The notes: generated by a model from the sequence alone, not told the origin. A stretch of 64,000 nucleotides of DNA from Pannonibacter sp051860505 (GCF_051860505.1 NZ_JBHYDX010000003.1:62001-126000); one strand, 5' to 3'. Positions 1 to 8,886 are shown, numbered from the stretch's first letter. Program-made: numbers and translations.

Positions 1-950
1 ACGCGGGCACGCAAGGCATCGGCAAGCGGCTGCCAGATGCCCTGCTGCACCAAGACCCGGCTGCCGGCCGAACAGGTCTGGCCGCAGTTCTGGATGATGG
101 CGTTGATGATGACCGGCACGGCCTGTTCGAGATCGGCATCCTCGAAGACGATCTGGGGCGACTTGCCGCCCAGTTCCAGCGTGCAGCCGATGTGGTTGCG
201 CGCCGCCGCCGTCTGGATCATCACGCCGACTTCCGGCGAGCCGGTGAAGGTGAGGAAATCAAGGCCCGGATGGTTGGCAAGGGCAGCGCCGGCCTCGTGG
301 CCAAAGCCGGAGACGACGTTGAAGACACCGGCCGGAAAGCCGGCCTCCAGCGCCAGTTCGCCGACACGCAGGACGCTGAGACAGGCATCTTCCGCCGGCT
401 TCAGCACCAGTGTGTTGCCCATGGCAAGCGCTGCCCCGGCGACGCGGCCCATGATCTGCGCCGGATAGTTCCACGGGATGATGCCGCCGACGACGCCGAG
501 TGGTTCGCGCAAGGTCATGGCGAGGAAGCCGTCGGCGGTGGGGATCGTGTCGCCCATCACCTTGTCGGCAGCGCCGCCGTAAAACTCGAAATAGCGGGCG
601 AGGGCGACGATGTCCGCCTTGCCCTGACGCAGCGGCTTGCCGGCGTCGAGCGATTCGAGGGCCGCCAGTTCCTCGGCGTGCTCGCTGACAAGCGCGGACA
701 GCCGGAGCAGCAGGCGGCCCCGCTCCAGCGCTGTGAGGCGCGGCCAGGGGCCGAGATCGAAGGCGCGGCGGGCGCTGGCGACAGCCCGGCCGACATCAGC
801 GGCGTCACAGCGCGGAATGCGGGCGATCAGCCGGCCATCCGACGGGCAAATGCTGTCAAAGCGGTCATCGCCGGTGGCAGGGCCGACGACCCCGTCAATG
901 ACCGCTCCCGGCAACAGGATCTCTTGCTTGGCGCCCGTCTGATTCGGCAT
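1..950 (-). CDS. Aldehyde dehydrogenase family protein (3' end beyond window)
   Basis: NAD(P)-dependent aldehyde oxidation is expected. Reading the minus strand from ATG at 950 gives 316 residues of a typical ALDH fold before the window ends. Visible family motifs are the active-site glutamate region ELGGKSPQ, the cofactor-binding stretch TFTGSPEVG and the catalytic cysteine region QNCGQTCSAG near the edge. Upstream, IPWNYPAQ matches the conserved N-terminal Rossmann segment. The C-terminal third (about 150-180 residues) lies outside the window. The start sits 63 bp after the NUDIX gene stop on the same strand, so the two may be cotranscribed. The substrate cannot be told; betaine, gamma-aminobutyraldehyde or other aldehydes are all possible. 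The long open frame on the opposite strand is a GC-rich shadow. Confidence 0.9.
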   Translation of the reverse strand, partial: MPNQTGAKQEILLPGAVIDGVVGPATGDDRFDSICPSDGRLIARIPRCDAADVGRAVASARRAFDLGPWPRLTALERGRLLLRLSALVSEHAEELAALESLDAGKPLRQGKADIVALARYFEFYGGAADKVMGDTIPTADGFLAMTLREPLGVVGGIIPWNYPAQIMGRVAGAALAMGNTLVLKPAEDACLSVLRVGELALEAGFPAGVFNVVSGFGHEAGAALANHPGLDFLTFTGSPEVGVMIQTAAARNHIGCTLELGGKSPQIVFEDADLEQAVPVIINAIIQNCGQTCSAGSRVLVQQGIWQPLADALRAR

Positions 951-1013
951 CGTCCGTCTCCCGCTTCGGATGCCCCAGACGCTAACGGAAGGTGGAAGGG
1001 TCTGCAATCGACC

Positions 1014-1655
1014 TCAGGCGCCGTTCATGGTCGGAAACAGTCCAGGGTGTCTCAGCATGAGATGCTGCAGCAGGATCACGGACTTGGCGTCGCGCAGGCT
1101 CCCCGTCACGAGAAGAGCGGCAGCATCGGCAAAGCTGAGCTCTATGACGTCGATGTCCTCGCCTTCATCGGCCAGGCCGCCTCCGGCAGCGCGGGGCGTG
1201 CCATCATAAGTGGCAAGGTAAAGGTCGGCACGGGCACCGAGAATGCCGGGGCTGGTGTAGCTCGCCATCACATGGGTCAGCGTCAACGCCGTGACGCCGA
1301 ACTCCTCCAGAAGCTCGCGGCGAGTGCCATCTTCCGCGCCTTCGCCCTGTTCCAGCCGGCCGGCGCAGACTTCGAGCGGGTAGGGGTCGTTCTGGTCTAT
1401 CAGCATCGGCACGCGCAACTGGCGGCACAGGAGGAGGCACCTGCGCGCAATGTCGACAGGCAACGCGGCAACGACATTGCTGCCATAGCGGACGACTTCT
1501 CGGGTAATGTCCTGGGCGGACCCATCGCGCCGGGTCTGGCGCAGTGTGATTTCCTCCACTGTGGCCCGGCCGCGGTAGGCCTCCCGGCGGGACAGGATCT
1601 CGACGCGGGAGGGCTGGCGGACAGCATCGGGGGTGGTTTCTGGCGTTGTTGCCAT
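1014..1655 (-). CDS. NUDIX hydrolase, ADP-ribose/nucleoside-diphosphate-sugar pyrophosphatase type
   Basis: A 213-residue protein with an intact NUDIX box of the form G-x5-E-x7-RE-x2-EE-x-G (GRLEQGE ... RRELLEEFG, about residues 99-120), the Mg-binding catalytic loop of pyrophosphohydrolases. The N-terminal half contains a beta-rich stretch (residues 20-95) like that of NudF/NudK-type ADP-sugar hydrolases, so cleavage of ADP-ribose or a nucleotide sugar to two monophosphates is the best general call; the exact substrate is inference. It lies 63 bp upstream of the aldehyde dehydrogenase on the same strand and is divergent from the transporter operon. Start chosen at ATG 1655, which gives the usual family length. 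Confidence 0.8.
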   Translation of the reverse strand: MATTPETTPDAVRQPSRVEILSRREAYRGRATVEEITLRQTRRDGSAQDITREVVRYGSNVVAALPVDIARRCLLLCRQLRVPMLIDQNDPYPLEVCAGRLEQGEGAEDGTRRELLEEFGVTALTLTHVMASYTSPGILGARADLYLATYDGTPRAAGGGLADEGEDIDVIELSFADAAALLVTGSLRDAKSVILLQHLMLRHPGLFPTMNGA

Positions 1656-1732
1656 GCGGCAGTCATGCTCCTGTCTCGGACAGCCGGCAGCTTACAGGAA
1701 CCACTGGCGTGGACCAGACGCCAAACTGTCAT

Positions 1733-1760
1733 TTGACATGACACCTGATTCAGGTTTCAT
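1733..1760. promoter_or_regulatory. Palindrome in the NUDIX / ABC operon divergent region
   Basis: The roughly 300-base gap 1656-1956 separates two divergent units. It holds a consensus-like TTGACA at 1733-1738 and, just after it, a perfect 6-bp inverted repeat around one central base (ACCTGA-T-TCAGGT, 1743-1755). The palindrome lies where a regulator could block RNA polymerase, but no well-spaced -10 box is clear, so promoter assignment is tentative. Nothing else recognisable lies in the gap. Confidence 0.35.
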
Positions 1761-1956
1761 ATAACTCATCCGGTTTCCGCCGTCCTGGCTGGATCTCCCT
1801 TGGACCTCTCGGGGCCTGTCGGCGAGACCTGCCTGGCGTGAGCCCCATCGCCACGACGCTCCGGCCATGACCGGCGCGCATTCAAGGTTTCGCGGAAGGC
1901 TGGATACATTCTGGAATGCGAGGGAGCGCGTTTCAGTCCTCGGGAGGAGTTTGCCA

Positions 1957-3177
1957 ATGAAATCGACCGTGCCAATGCCGCTGAAGCGCCTTGCGCTTGT
2001 TGCGGCTCTCGGGCTGGCTGCCACAGCCCCGTTTGCCCTCGGCTCTGCCGCCCAGGCCGAAGACATCCGCATTGCCCATGTCTATGACAAGACCGGCGCG
2101 CTGGAAGCCTATGCCAAGCAGTCGCATATCGGCCTGATGATGGGCCTCGAATATGCAACCGGCGGCACCATGGAAGTGAACGGCCGCAAGCTGGTTGTGA
2201 TCGAGAAGGACACCCAGACCAAGCCGGATGTTGCCAAGGCCGTGCTGGCTGAGGCCTATGGCGATGACAATGCCGACATCGCGGTTGGTCCGGTCGCCTC
2301 CGGTGTGGCGCTGGCCATGCTGCCGGTCGCCGAGGAATATGAGAAGATCCTGATCGTCGAGCCGGCGGTGGCCGACAGCATCACCGGCGAAGCCTGGAAC
2401 CGCTACATCTTCCGCACTGGCCGCAATTCCTCGCAGGACGCCATCGCCAACGCGGTCGCCCTCGGCCAGGACGGCGTCACCATCGCCACCCTGGCGCAGG
2501 ACTATGCCTTTGGCCGGGATGGCGTTGCGGCCTTCCGGGACGCGCTTGCGCCGACCGGAGCGAAGCTGGCTGTCGAGGAATATGTCCCGACCGACACCCA
2601 GGACTTCACCGCCAGTGCACAACGCATCTTCGACCAGATGAAGGACCAGCCGGGCCGCAAGTTCCTCTTCATCATCTGGGCCGGTGCCAACAACCCGATC
2701 GGCAAGATCAAGGCGATGGAGCCGGAGCGCTTCGGCATCGAGATCGCCACGGGCGGCAACATCCTGGCCGCGATGGCTGCCTACAAGGCACTGCCGGGCA
2801 TGGAAGGGGCGACCTATTACTATCACGACATCCCGAAGAACCCGGTCAACGACTGGCTCGTCACCGAGCACCAGAAGCGCCATGAATCCCCGCCGGATTT
2901 CTTCACCGCAGGTGGCATGACAGCGGGCATTGCCGTGGTCGAGGCCATCAAGAAGGCCGGTTCGACGGAGACGGAAGCGCTGATCACCGCCATGGAAGGC
3001 ATGGAATTCCAGACGCCGAAGGGCAAGATGGTGTTCCGTCCCGAGGACCATCAGGCGCTTCAGTCGATGTACCACTTCAAGATCAAGGTTGACCCGGCTG
3101 TGGCCTGGGGCATTCCGGAACTGGTGCGTGAACTGAAGATCGAGGACATGAACATCCCGATCAAGAACAAGAAGTAA
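1957..3177 (+). CDS. HAAT-family ABC transporter substrate-binding protein
   Basis: Periplasmic binding protein of the branched-chain amino acid/amide (HAAT) transporters, 406 residues. Start ATG 1957 is preceded by a strong GGGAGGAGT ribosome site at 1942-1950. A signal peptide is visible: Lys-Arg near residues 10-11, a hydrophobic Leu/Ala core, and a likely cleavage after AQA at residue 34. The mature part opens with EDIRIAHVYDKTG, matching the LivJ-like first beta strand and ligand loop, and continues as a Peripla_BP_6 fold. It is the first gene of an operon with two ATPases, two permeases and a hydrolase. The substrate is not determinable; leucine-type, urea/amide or aromatic ligands are all known for this family. 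Confidence 0.9.
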   Translation: MKSTVPMPLKRLALVAALGLAATAPFALGSAAQAEDIRIAHVYDKTGALEAYAKQSHIGLMMGLEYATGGTMEVNGRKLVVIEKDTQTKPDVAKAVLAEAYGDDNADIAVGPVASGVALAMLPVAEEYEKILIVEPAVADSITGEAWNRYIFRTGRNSSQDAIANAVALGQDGVTIATLAQDYAFGRDGVAAFRDALAPTGAKLAVEEYVPTDTQDFTASAQRIFDQMKDQPGRKFLFIIWAGANNPIGKIKAMEPERFGIEIATGGNILAAMAAYKALPGMEGATYYYHDIPKNPVNDWLVTEHQKRHESPPDFFTAGGMTAGIAVVEAIKKAGSTETEALITAMEGMEFQTPKGKMVFRPEDHQALQSMYHFKIKVDPAVAWGIPELVRELKIEDMNIPIKNKK

Positions 3178-3512
3178 GCTGGTGACTGCAAGCGGTACCC
3201 TCTCCGCTCCCCTCCCCCTTGTGGGGAGGGGTTGGGGGGGCCGGACACACCAAACAGGCTTTGGTCCGGAGTTTCCCGTTGAGCCGCAGCCCCCTCTCCC
3301 GCTTGAGGGGAAGATGCCCCCGGATGGGGGCAGAGGGGGGTACTAGGCACTCTCGTCTCGCGTTGACTGCGCTGGACCGCTGTACCCTCCTCTGTCTGCT
3401 GTCGCAGACATCTCCCCCTCAAGGGGGGGAGAGGGGCGCTGCGGCGCGCGGGACTGCTGTGGCCCCGGAACACCAATCTCGCCTTCCCCCCAACCCCGCA
3501 TGGAACCATCCA
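3178..3512. repeat. Gap between SBP and ATPase genes filled by palindromic repeats
   Basis: This 335-base gap inside the operon is mostly repeat. At 3195-3245 is a half copy of the GC-rich element seen complete near 8640 and 43161 (GAGGGG-type arms round CCCCTCCCC). At 3285-3443 is a separate 159-bp element whose two ends form long imperfect inverted arms of about 58 bases: the left arm starts CGCAGCCCCCTCTCCC and the right arm ends with its complement at 3443. Transcribed, both would form long hairpins that could partly terminate or stabilise the upstream SBP message, a common arrangement for raising binding-protein levels. The open frame running through it is not coding. Confidence 0.75.
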
Positions 3513-4292
3513 GTGGCGCGTGAACATCCCATTCTGGAAACCCATGAGCTGACGATCCGCTTCGGCGGGCATGTGGCTGTGGATCATGTCAGCTGCGCCT
3601 TCGAGCGCGGGACGCTGACGGCGATTGTCGGGCCGAATGGCGCCGGCAAGACGACCTATTTCAACCTGATTTCCGGCCAGCTTCGGGCGAGCCATGGCAA
3701 GGTGGTGCTGAATGGCGAGGACATCACCCGGATGAGCGTGCCGGAGCGGACGCTGAAGGGCATCGGCCGCGCGTTCCAGCTGACCAACCTGTTTCCGACC
3801 CTGACAGTGCGCGAGAATGTGCGCCTGGTGGCGCAGGCACGGGCCAGTTTGGGTCTGGATTTCTTTTCCATGGCCGACAGCCATGTCGAGCTGATCGAGC
3901 GGGCCGAACATGTGCTGGCGGAAGTGCATCTTCTCGACAAGGCGAACCAGACGGTCAACGCCCTGCCGCATGGCGACCAGCGCAAGCTGGAAGTGGCGCT
4001 GCTGATCGCGCTGGGACCGCAGGTGCTGATGTTCGACGAACCCACCGCCGGCATGAGCGTCGACGAGGTACCGGTGATCCTCAATCTGATCAAGCAACTG
4101 AAGGCCGACAAGGACCGCACGATCCTGCTGGTCGAGCACAAGATGGACGTGATCCGCACCCTCGCCGACCGCATCATCGTGCTGCACAACGGGGCCCTGG
4201 TCGCCGATGGCGAACCGGCCACCGTGATCAATTCGGCCGTGGTGCAGGAAGCCTATCTCGGCAAGCGCGTGACGGAGGCTGCCCGTGGCTGA
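3513..4292 (+). CDS. HAAT ABC transporter ATP-binding protein, LivG type
   Basis: ATPase subunit of 259 residues. Walker A is GPNGAGKTT at about residues 40-48, Walker B is VLMFDEPTAG, and the ABC signature is the LivG-type variant LPHGDQRK instead of LSGGQ. A His switch follows in LLVEHKMD. The C-terminal tail AYLGKRV is typical of LivG. The start is uncertain: the open frame runs up through the repeat block, and GTG 3513 is the first plausible start downstream of the repeat, though without a good Shine-Dalgarno. The 3' end overlaps livF by 8 bases (GTGGCTGA), indicating translational coupling. Confidence 0.88.
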   Translation: MAREHPILETHELTIRFGGHVAVDHVSCAFERGTLTAIVGPNGAGKTTYFNLISGQLRASHGKVVLNGEDITRMSVPERTLKGIGRAFQLTNLFPTLTVRENVRLVAQARASLGLDFFSMADSHVELIERAEHVLAEVHLLDKANQTVNALPHGDQRKLEVALLIALGPQVLMFDEPTAGMSVDEVPVILNLIKQLKADKDRTILLVEHKMDVIRTLADRIIVLHNGALVADGEPATVINSAVVQEAYLGKRVTEAARG

Positions 4293-5010
4293 CCCGCTTT
4301 TGACGCTGGACGGCGTCCACACCCATATCGGGCCTTATCACATCCTGCAGGGCGTTTCGCTGACCGTGCCGCAGGGCGGAGTGTCAGTTCTGCTTGGCCG
4401 CAACGGCGCCGGCAAGACCACCACCTTGCGCACCATCATGGGCCTGTGGCGGGCGAGCCAGGGCCAGATCCGCTTTGACGGCCGTGACATCACCCAGCTG
4501 GACACGCCGTCGATCGCCCGCGCCGGCATTGCCTATGTGCCGGAAAACATGGGCATCTTCACCGATCTGACGGTCGCGGAAAACATGATGCTCGCCGCCA
4601 CCTCCGGTGCGATCGATGCCAAGCGGCTCTCGTGGGTGCAGGATCTTTTTCCGCCGATCCGGAACTTCTGGACCTCTCCCGCCGGAACGCTTTCGGGGGG
4701 GCAGAAGCAGATGCTGGCGGTGTCGCGGGCGATCATCGAGCCGCGCCGGCTAATCCTGATCGACGAGCCGACCAAGGGCCTGGCCCCGGCGATCATCGTC
4801 GCGATGACGGACGCCCTGCGCCAGCTCAAGGAAACCGAGACGACCATCCTCCTCGTTGAACAGAATTTCGCCATGGCTTCCAGCCTCGGCGATTCCGTCG
4901 CGGTGATGGACGACGGGCGCATCATTCACGCAGGCGGCATGGGCGACCTGGTGGCCAGCCCGGCCTTGCAGGAACGATTGATGGGACTGAGCCTGGAGGC
5001 ACATCAATGA
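4285..5010 (+). CDS. HAAT ABC transporter ATP-binding protein, LivF type
   Basis: Second ATPase of the transporter, 241 residues. It shows Walker A GRNGAGKTT (about residues 38-46), signature LSGGQKQM, Walker B LILIDEPTKGL and the LLVEQNF switch region, all in LivF order. The start is GTG 4285 inside the last codons of livG; the stop overlaps the next start by 4 bases (ATGA). These overlaps support one polycistronic message and stoichiometric assembly of the LivG/LivF heterodimer. Confidence 0.93.
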   Translation: MADPLLTLDGVHTHIGPYHILQGVSLTVPQGGVSVLLGRNGAGKTTTLRTIMGLWRASQGQIRFDGRDITQLDTPSIARAGIAYVPENMGIFTDLTVAENMMLAATSGAIDAKRLSWVQDLFPPIRNFWTSPAGTLSGGQKQMLAVSRAIIEPRRLILIDEPTKGLAPAIIVAMTDALRQLKETETTILLVEQNFAMASSLGDSVAVMDDGRIIHAGGMGDLVASPALQERLMGLSLEAHQ

Positions 5011-6035
5011 GCGAGACGCAGATCCGGCCCCGTATCGAGGCGCGGCCGCTTGGTGAGAGACTGGCCGAAAAACTGCCGATCCTGCTGGTGCCCCTCCTGA
5101 TGCTGGGCGGACTTTTCGTCACCGGCAATCCGTCCACCTGGGCGACGCTGACCGTGGCCGGGCTCGCCATGGGGCTGATGATCTTCATCATGGCCTCCGG
5201 TCTGACGCTGGTGTTCGGGTTGATGGATATCATCAACTTCGGCCATGGCGCTTTCGTCGCTGTTGGCGCATTTGTCGGGTTCTCGGTGCTCGGCTGGCTG
5301 TCCGGCTGGACTGCGCATCCGGCGGTGATGATGAACCTCGCCGCCATGCTGATCGCCATCCTCGTCACGATGCTGGCGACGGGCATGATGGGTTACGCTT
5401 TCGAGCGGGTCATTGTCCGCCCGGTCTATGGCCAGCACTTGAAGCAGATCCTGGTGACGATGGGCGGGATGATCATTGCGCAGCAACTCATCCATGTGGT
5501 CTGGGGCCCGGATGCGATCCACCTGGCGCGGCCGCTGGCGCTGCAGGGCTCCTGGGTGATCGGAGATGCGGCCATCGAGAAGTACCGTCTTGTCGCCGTC
5601 GGTCTCGGGCTGACGCTGTTTGTCGCGATGCGGCATGTGCTGAAACACACCAAGGTCGGGCTGCTGGTCCGTGCCGGGGTGGAGAACGGCGAGATGGTGG
5701 AAGCGCTCGGCTACCGCATCCGCCGCCTGTTCCTCGTCGTCTTCATGGTCGGCTCGGCGCTGGCCGGTCTCGGCGGCGTGATGTGGGGCCTCTATCAGGA
5801 GACCATCACCGCGCATATGGGCTCGGAAATCATGGTGCTGGTGTTCATCGTCGTCATCATCGGCGGTCTGGGGTCTGTGGAGGGCTGCTTCATCGGCGCG
5901 CTTCTGGTCGGGCTTCTGTCCAACTACACCGCTTTTGCCGCGCCGAAGGTGGCGCTTGTCTCCACCATCGCGCTGATGGTGGTGGTGCTGATGTGGCGAC
6001 CGCAGGGGCTTTATCCCGTCGTCAAGGCCAAGTGA
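5007..6035 (+). CDS. HAAT ABC transporter permease, LivH type
   Basis: Inner-membrane permease of 342 residues with about eight or more hydrophobic segments. The stretch GLTLVFGLMDIINFGHGAF is the hallmark of the LivH family, and GGLGSVEGCFIGALLVGLL near the C terminus is the conserved permease/ATPase coupling region. It overlaps the livF stop by 4 bases and is followed by livM after 10 bases. Together with LivM it would form the transmembrane channel for the ligand delivered by the 1957 binding protein. Confidence 0.93.
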   Translation: MSETQIRPRIEARPLGERLAEKLPILLVPLLMLGGLFVTGNPSTWATLTVAGLAMGLMIFIMASGLTLVFGLMDIINFGHGAFVAVGAFVGFSVLGWLSGWTAHPAVMMNLAAMLIAILVTMLATGMMGYAFERVIVRPVYGQHLKQILVTMGGMIIAQQLIHVVWGPDAIHLARPLALQGSWVIGDAAIEKYRLVAVGLGLTLFVAMRHVLKHTKVGLLVRAGVENGEMVEALGYRIRRLFLVVFMVGSALAGLGGVMWGLYQETITAHMGSEIMVLVFIVVIIGGLGSVEGCFIGALLVGLLSNYTAFAAPKVALVSTIALMVVVLMWRPQGLYPVVKAK

Positions 6036-6045
6036 GGAGCGCCCC

Positions 6046-7107
6046 ATGCTGATGAAACTCCTGTCCGGTGATCGTCCGGGAAGCCTTGTGCTCACACTCC
6101 TGCTTTTGCTCGTTCTGGCAAGCCTTGCCTTCGCGCCTTTCCTGTTCCCTGGCAGCAAGTCCCTGGAAACCGCGGCCCGGATCTGCATCTTCATCGTGCT
6201 AGTGGCGAGCTATGACCTCCTGATCGGCTACACCGGCATCGTCTCCTTCGCCCACACGATGTTCTTCGGCCTTGGCGCCTATGGCACTGCGCTCGGGCTG
6301 TCGCTGGGCGGGGCAAGCTTTGCCGCAGCCGGTCTTGGCGCCCTCGGCGGCGTGGCACTGGCGGCTGTTCTGGCGCTCGCCATTGGGCTGTTCTCACTGC
6401 GCGTGAAGGCGATCTTCTTCGCCATGGTGACACTGGCCATCGCCAGCGCCTTCGCGGTTCTGGTGTCGCAGCTCTCCTTCCTCACCGGCGGCGAGGACGG
6501 GCTGAACTACAGGATCCCACGGGAACTGACACCCGCCTTCAAGCTCCTTGCGGAGCCGGTGCTCGGCGTCCGCATCGATGGCAAGGTGCTGAGCTATTAC
6601 CTGATCTTTGGGGTTGCCCTGGCGCTGTTCCTCACTCTGCTGAGGATCGTCAATTCCCCCTTCGGCCGGGTGCTGAAGGCGGTGCGAGACAATTCCTTCC
6701 GCGCCGAAGCCATTGGCTACAAGGTGGTGCGCTACAGGACGGCAGCGACCGTGCTTTCCGCCGTCATGGCCGCGATGGCCGGTGTGCTGCTGGCCCTGTG
6801 GCTGCGCTATACCGGCCCGGCGACGACCCTTTCGATGGAAATCATGGTCGATATCCTGTTGATGGTTGTCATTGGCGGCATGGGGACGATGTACGGGGCA
6901 GTGCTGGGGGCGGTGATCTTTATTCTGGCGCAGACCTACCTGCAGGCGCTGATGGGCATGGCGGAACAGGCAACAGCCGGCATTCCGCTGCTGCCGGACC
7001 TGGTCGCTCCCGACCGCTGGCTGTTGTGGCTTGGCGTGCTTTTCGTCCTGTCGGTGTATTTCTTCCCGACCGGCATCGTCGGGCGGCTGCGCGCGGGCAA
7101 GGCATGA
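6046..7107 (+). CDS. HAAT ABC transporter permease, LivM type
   Basis: Second permease, 353 residues, highly hydrophobic. Family features are LLIGYTGIVSFAHTMFFGLGAY near the N terminus, the coupling motif VRDNSFRAEAIGY, and GGMGTMYGAVLGAVIF near the end. The stop TGA at 7105-7107 overlaps the ATG of the following hydrolase gene by 4 bases, so the hydrolase is part of the same translational unit. Confidence 0.93.
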   Translation: MLMKLLSGDRPGSLVLTLLLLLVLASLAFAPFLFPGSKSLETAARICIFIVLVASYDLLIGYTGIVSFAHTMFFGLGAYGTALGLSLGGASFAAAGLGALGGVALAAVLALAIGLFSLRVKAIFFAMVTLAIASAFAVLVSQLSFLTGGEDGLNYRIPRELTPAFKLLAEPVLGVRIDGKVLSYYLIFGVALALFLTLLRIVNSPFGRVLKAVRDNSFRAEAIGYKVVRYRTAATVLSAVMAAMAGVLLALWLRYTGPATTLSMEIMVDILLMVVIGGMGTMYGAVLGAVIFILAQTYLQALMGMAEQATAGIPLLPDLVAPDRWLLWLGVLFVLSVYFFPTGIVGRLRAGKA

Positions 7108-7934
7108 CAGCGGTGGTGAGGCACGGCGTGAGTGCCCAGGGCCTTTTTGTCCGGGAGGCAAGTCCCGATGCGGCGACGTCTCCCGCCATCATCCTGCTGC
7201 ATGGCTGGTCCTGTCACGGCGGCTTCTTCGAGCCGCAACTGCAGGCGCTGGCCGGCAAGGCCAATGTGCTCGCTCCGGACCTGCCGGGACACGGGCAGAC
7301 CGGACCGGCAGTGGCACTCACCATCGAGGCGGCTGCGGATGCGGTTGCCGAACTGATGCGGGACCGCGATCTCTCGAACGTTGTCCTGGTCGGCTGGTCG
7401 ATGGGCGCGCATGTCGCCTATGCACTGGCGAAACGCCATGGCACCTCCCGGCTGAAGGCACTGGTTGCGCTCGACATGACACCGAAGGTTGTCAACGACG
7501 CCACCTGGTCCGGCGGCGTCCGCGACGGGCTTGATGTCCTGCATAACGCCGAGGTTCTGGAAGCCATCATTCCCCGCTGGCCACAGATGGCCGAGCGGAT
7601 CGCGATGCGCCTCTTTGCGACCGGCGAGGTCCCCGATCCGCAGCGCCTTGCCCATGCCCGGCGGGAGATCCTCGCGGCTGACCCCCGTCTTTTGAAACCG
7701 ATGTGGGCCTCGTTGACGGCGCAGGATTTCCGTGCGTTCCTGCCAGAAATTGATTGCCCGCTGCATCTGGTCTGCGGTGGCCAGAGTGCGCTTTATGACA
7801 GGGCCGTCGCCGACTGGCATGCCGACAATGTGCCCGGTGCGACGGTGCATTATTTTGTCGGTTCAGGACATGCACCGCATCTTGAGGAACCGGAGCGATT
7901 GAACCGGTTGGTGTTGGACCTGGCGGGAATATGA
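7104..7934 (+). CDS. Alpha/beta hydrolase coupled to the HAAT transporter
   Basis: A 276-residue alpha/beta-fold hydrolase. The nucleophile elbow GWSMG (Ser) lies near residue 97, the oxyanion region HGWSCHGG near residue 34, and the catalytic His is in GSGHAPHLEEP near the C terminus. There is no signal peptide, so it acts in the cytoplasm. ATG 7104 overlaps the livM stop by 4 bases, which argues that the enzyme acts on whatever the transporter imports, perhaps an ester, lactone or amide; this is inference. It resembles BioH/MhpC-type carboxylesterases in length and motifs, but no specific reaction can be assigned. Confidence 0.85.
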   Translation: MTAVVRHGVSAQGLFVREASPDAATSPAIILLHGWSCHGGFFEPQLQALAGKANVLAPDLPGHGQTGPAVALTIEAAADAVAELMRDRDLSNVVLVGWSMGAHVAYALAKRHGTSRLKALVALDMTPKVVNDATWSGGVRDGLDVLHNAEVLEAIIPRWPQMAERIAMRLFATGEVPDPQRLAHARREILAADPRLLKPMWASLTAQDFRAFLPEIDCPLHLVCGGQSALYDRAVADWHADNVPGATVHYFVGSGHAPHLEEPERLNRLVLDLAGI

Positions 7935-8234
7935 CCCGTCTTGCAGGGACTCTCCCGCGCAGGCGCGCACCTGCAGGAGCAAGGGCCTGCGCCTTGCCGG
8001 CGAACCTTGCAAGGGGCTGACCGGCTCCCTATCTCCTCGGCATCGGCCCAGCTTCTGCCAGCCGTACGGGCATCGACCCAGACCATTGGGGACCCGGAAA
8101 GACTGGTGACGGGCGCCTGGCGCCAACTCGGCCTGCCTTTCCCGTTTCTGCCTGGGCTGCGTCGTTGCCATGGCTCCGCCGGATACGCCTGCGGGGCGCG
8201 AACCGACTACGACACTTCGGGAAGGGATACTGCC
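7935..8234 (+). other. Leader region ahead of the cold shock gene
   Basis: About 300 bases without a convincing gene between the hydrolase stop and csp. Cold shock genes often have long structured 5' leaders, and this gap is long enough for one, but I can point to no specific motif beyond the ribosome site CGGGAAGGGA at 8218-8227. Confidence 0.4.
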
Positions 8235-8447
8235 ATGCGCGAAACCGGCACCATCAAATTCTTCAACCATGACCGTGGCTTCGGCTTCATCTCGCCGGAA
8301 AATGGCGGCAAGGATGTGTTCGTGCACATCTCGGCCTTCGAGCGCTCGGGTATGGGCACGCCGGAAGAAGGCGCCAAGGTGACCTTCATCACCGAAGACG
8401 ACCGCCGCGGCCGTGGCAAGCAGGCTGCCGAACTGGCTCTGGCCTGA
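8235..8447 (+). CDS. Cold shock protein, CspA family
   Basis: A 70-residue single cold-shock domain. Both nucleic-acid binding motifs are present: RNP1 as RGFGFISP (K/R-G-F-G-F-I, about residues 14-21) and RNP2 as DVFVHISAF (about 27-35). It starts GTIKFFNHDRG rather than the commoner KWFN, a normal variant in alphaproteobacteria. It binds single-stranded RNA/DNA and acts as an RNA chaperone. It is a monocistronic gene with a good ribosome site 7 bases upstream and a strong terminator directly downstream. Whether it is cold-induced cannot be told. Confidence 0.95.
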   Translation: MRETGTIKFFNHDRGFGFISPENGGKDVFVHISAFERSGMGTPEEGAKVTFITEDDRRGRGKQAAELALA

Positions 8448-8464
8448 TCCGCAAGATTTCAAGG

Positions 8465-8496
8465 AAACGGGGCGGCCAGTGGCCGCCCCGTTTTTG
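8465..8496 (+). terminator. Rho-independent terminator of csp
   Basis: Perfect 10-bp stem CGGGGCGGCC / GGCCGCCCCG with a 3-base AGT loop (8468-8490), followed by a run of five T, 17 bases after the csp stop. Confidence 0.93.
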
Positions 8497-8639
8497 TTTG
8501 GGCAATGCTCTGACCGGCATCTGCGACTTTGGCAAAGCCCCAGCAACCTTCTCCCCCCTTGAGGGCAGGGCGATTGCATGTGATGTCTGTGACGTGTTCG
8601 ATGTGAACGACTGTGCCGAGAAAGTTTGAACTGTCGGAG

Positions 8640-8855
8640 CCTCTCAGCTCCCCTCCCCCTCGTGGGAAGGGGGTGGGGGTGGGGGGAGCGGACTTAAATC
8701 CAATTGCCGACGTTGCTGACCAGGCTGATTTCAGACGCCTTGTGATCTAGCGGCCTCCCGTGCCCCCCACCCCTCACCCCTCCCCACGAGGGGGAGGGGG
8801 GCTGAGAGGCCTCGAAAACCGTCTGGCCACACATGTAATCGCCCTGCCCGCACGG
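8640..8855. repeat. Palindromic intergenic repeat, family A (complete copy)
   Basis: An element of about 215 bases whose ends are G/C-run arms (CTCCCCTCCCCCTCGTGGG at the left, the complementary CCCCACGAGGGGGAGG near 8785-8800 at the right) around a less GC-rich centre. A second near-complete copy lies at 43161-43380 and a half copy at 3195-3245. Shared internal words such as TCAGACGC and GTCTGGCCACA show these are one family, not chance GC runs. It fills most of the gap 8497-8886 downstream of both csp and the cys operon. Confidence 0.8.
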
Positions 8856-8886
8856 GGGAGAGGGAGCTCGGGCGACGATCAGTGCC

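Noticed and set aside
192..1736. Long plus-strand open frame opposite the aldehyde dehydrogenase and NUDIX genes
   Set aside because: It is antisense to two well-recognised genes and has no domain; long shadow frames are expected at this G+C.
3195..3443. Repeats as a CRISPR array or insertion sequence
   Set aside because: There are no regularly spaced identical repeats with spacers, no cas genes, no transposase and no target duplication that I can see.
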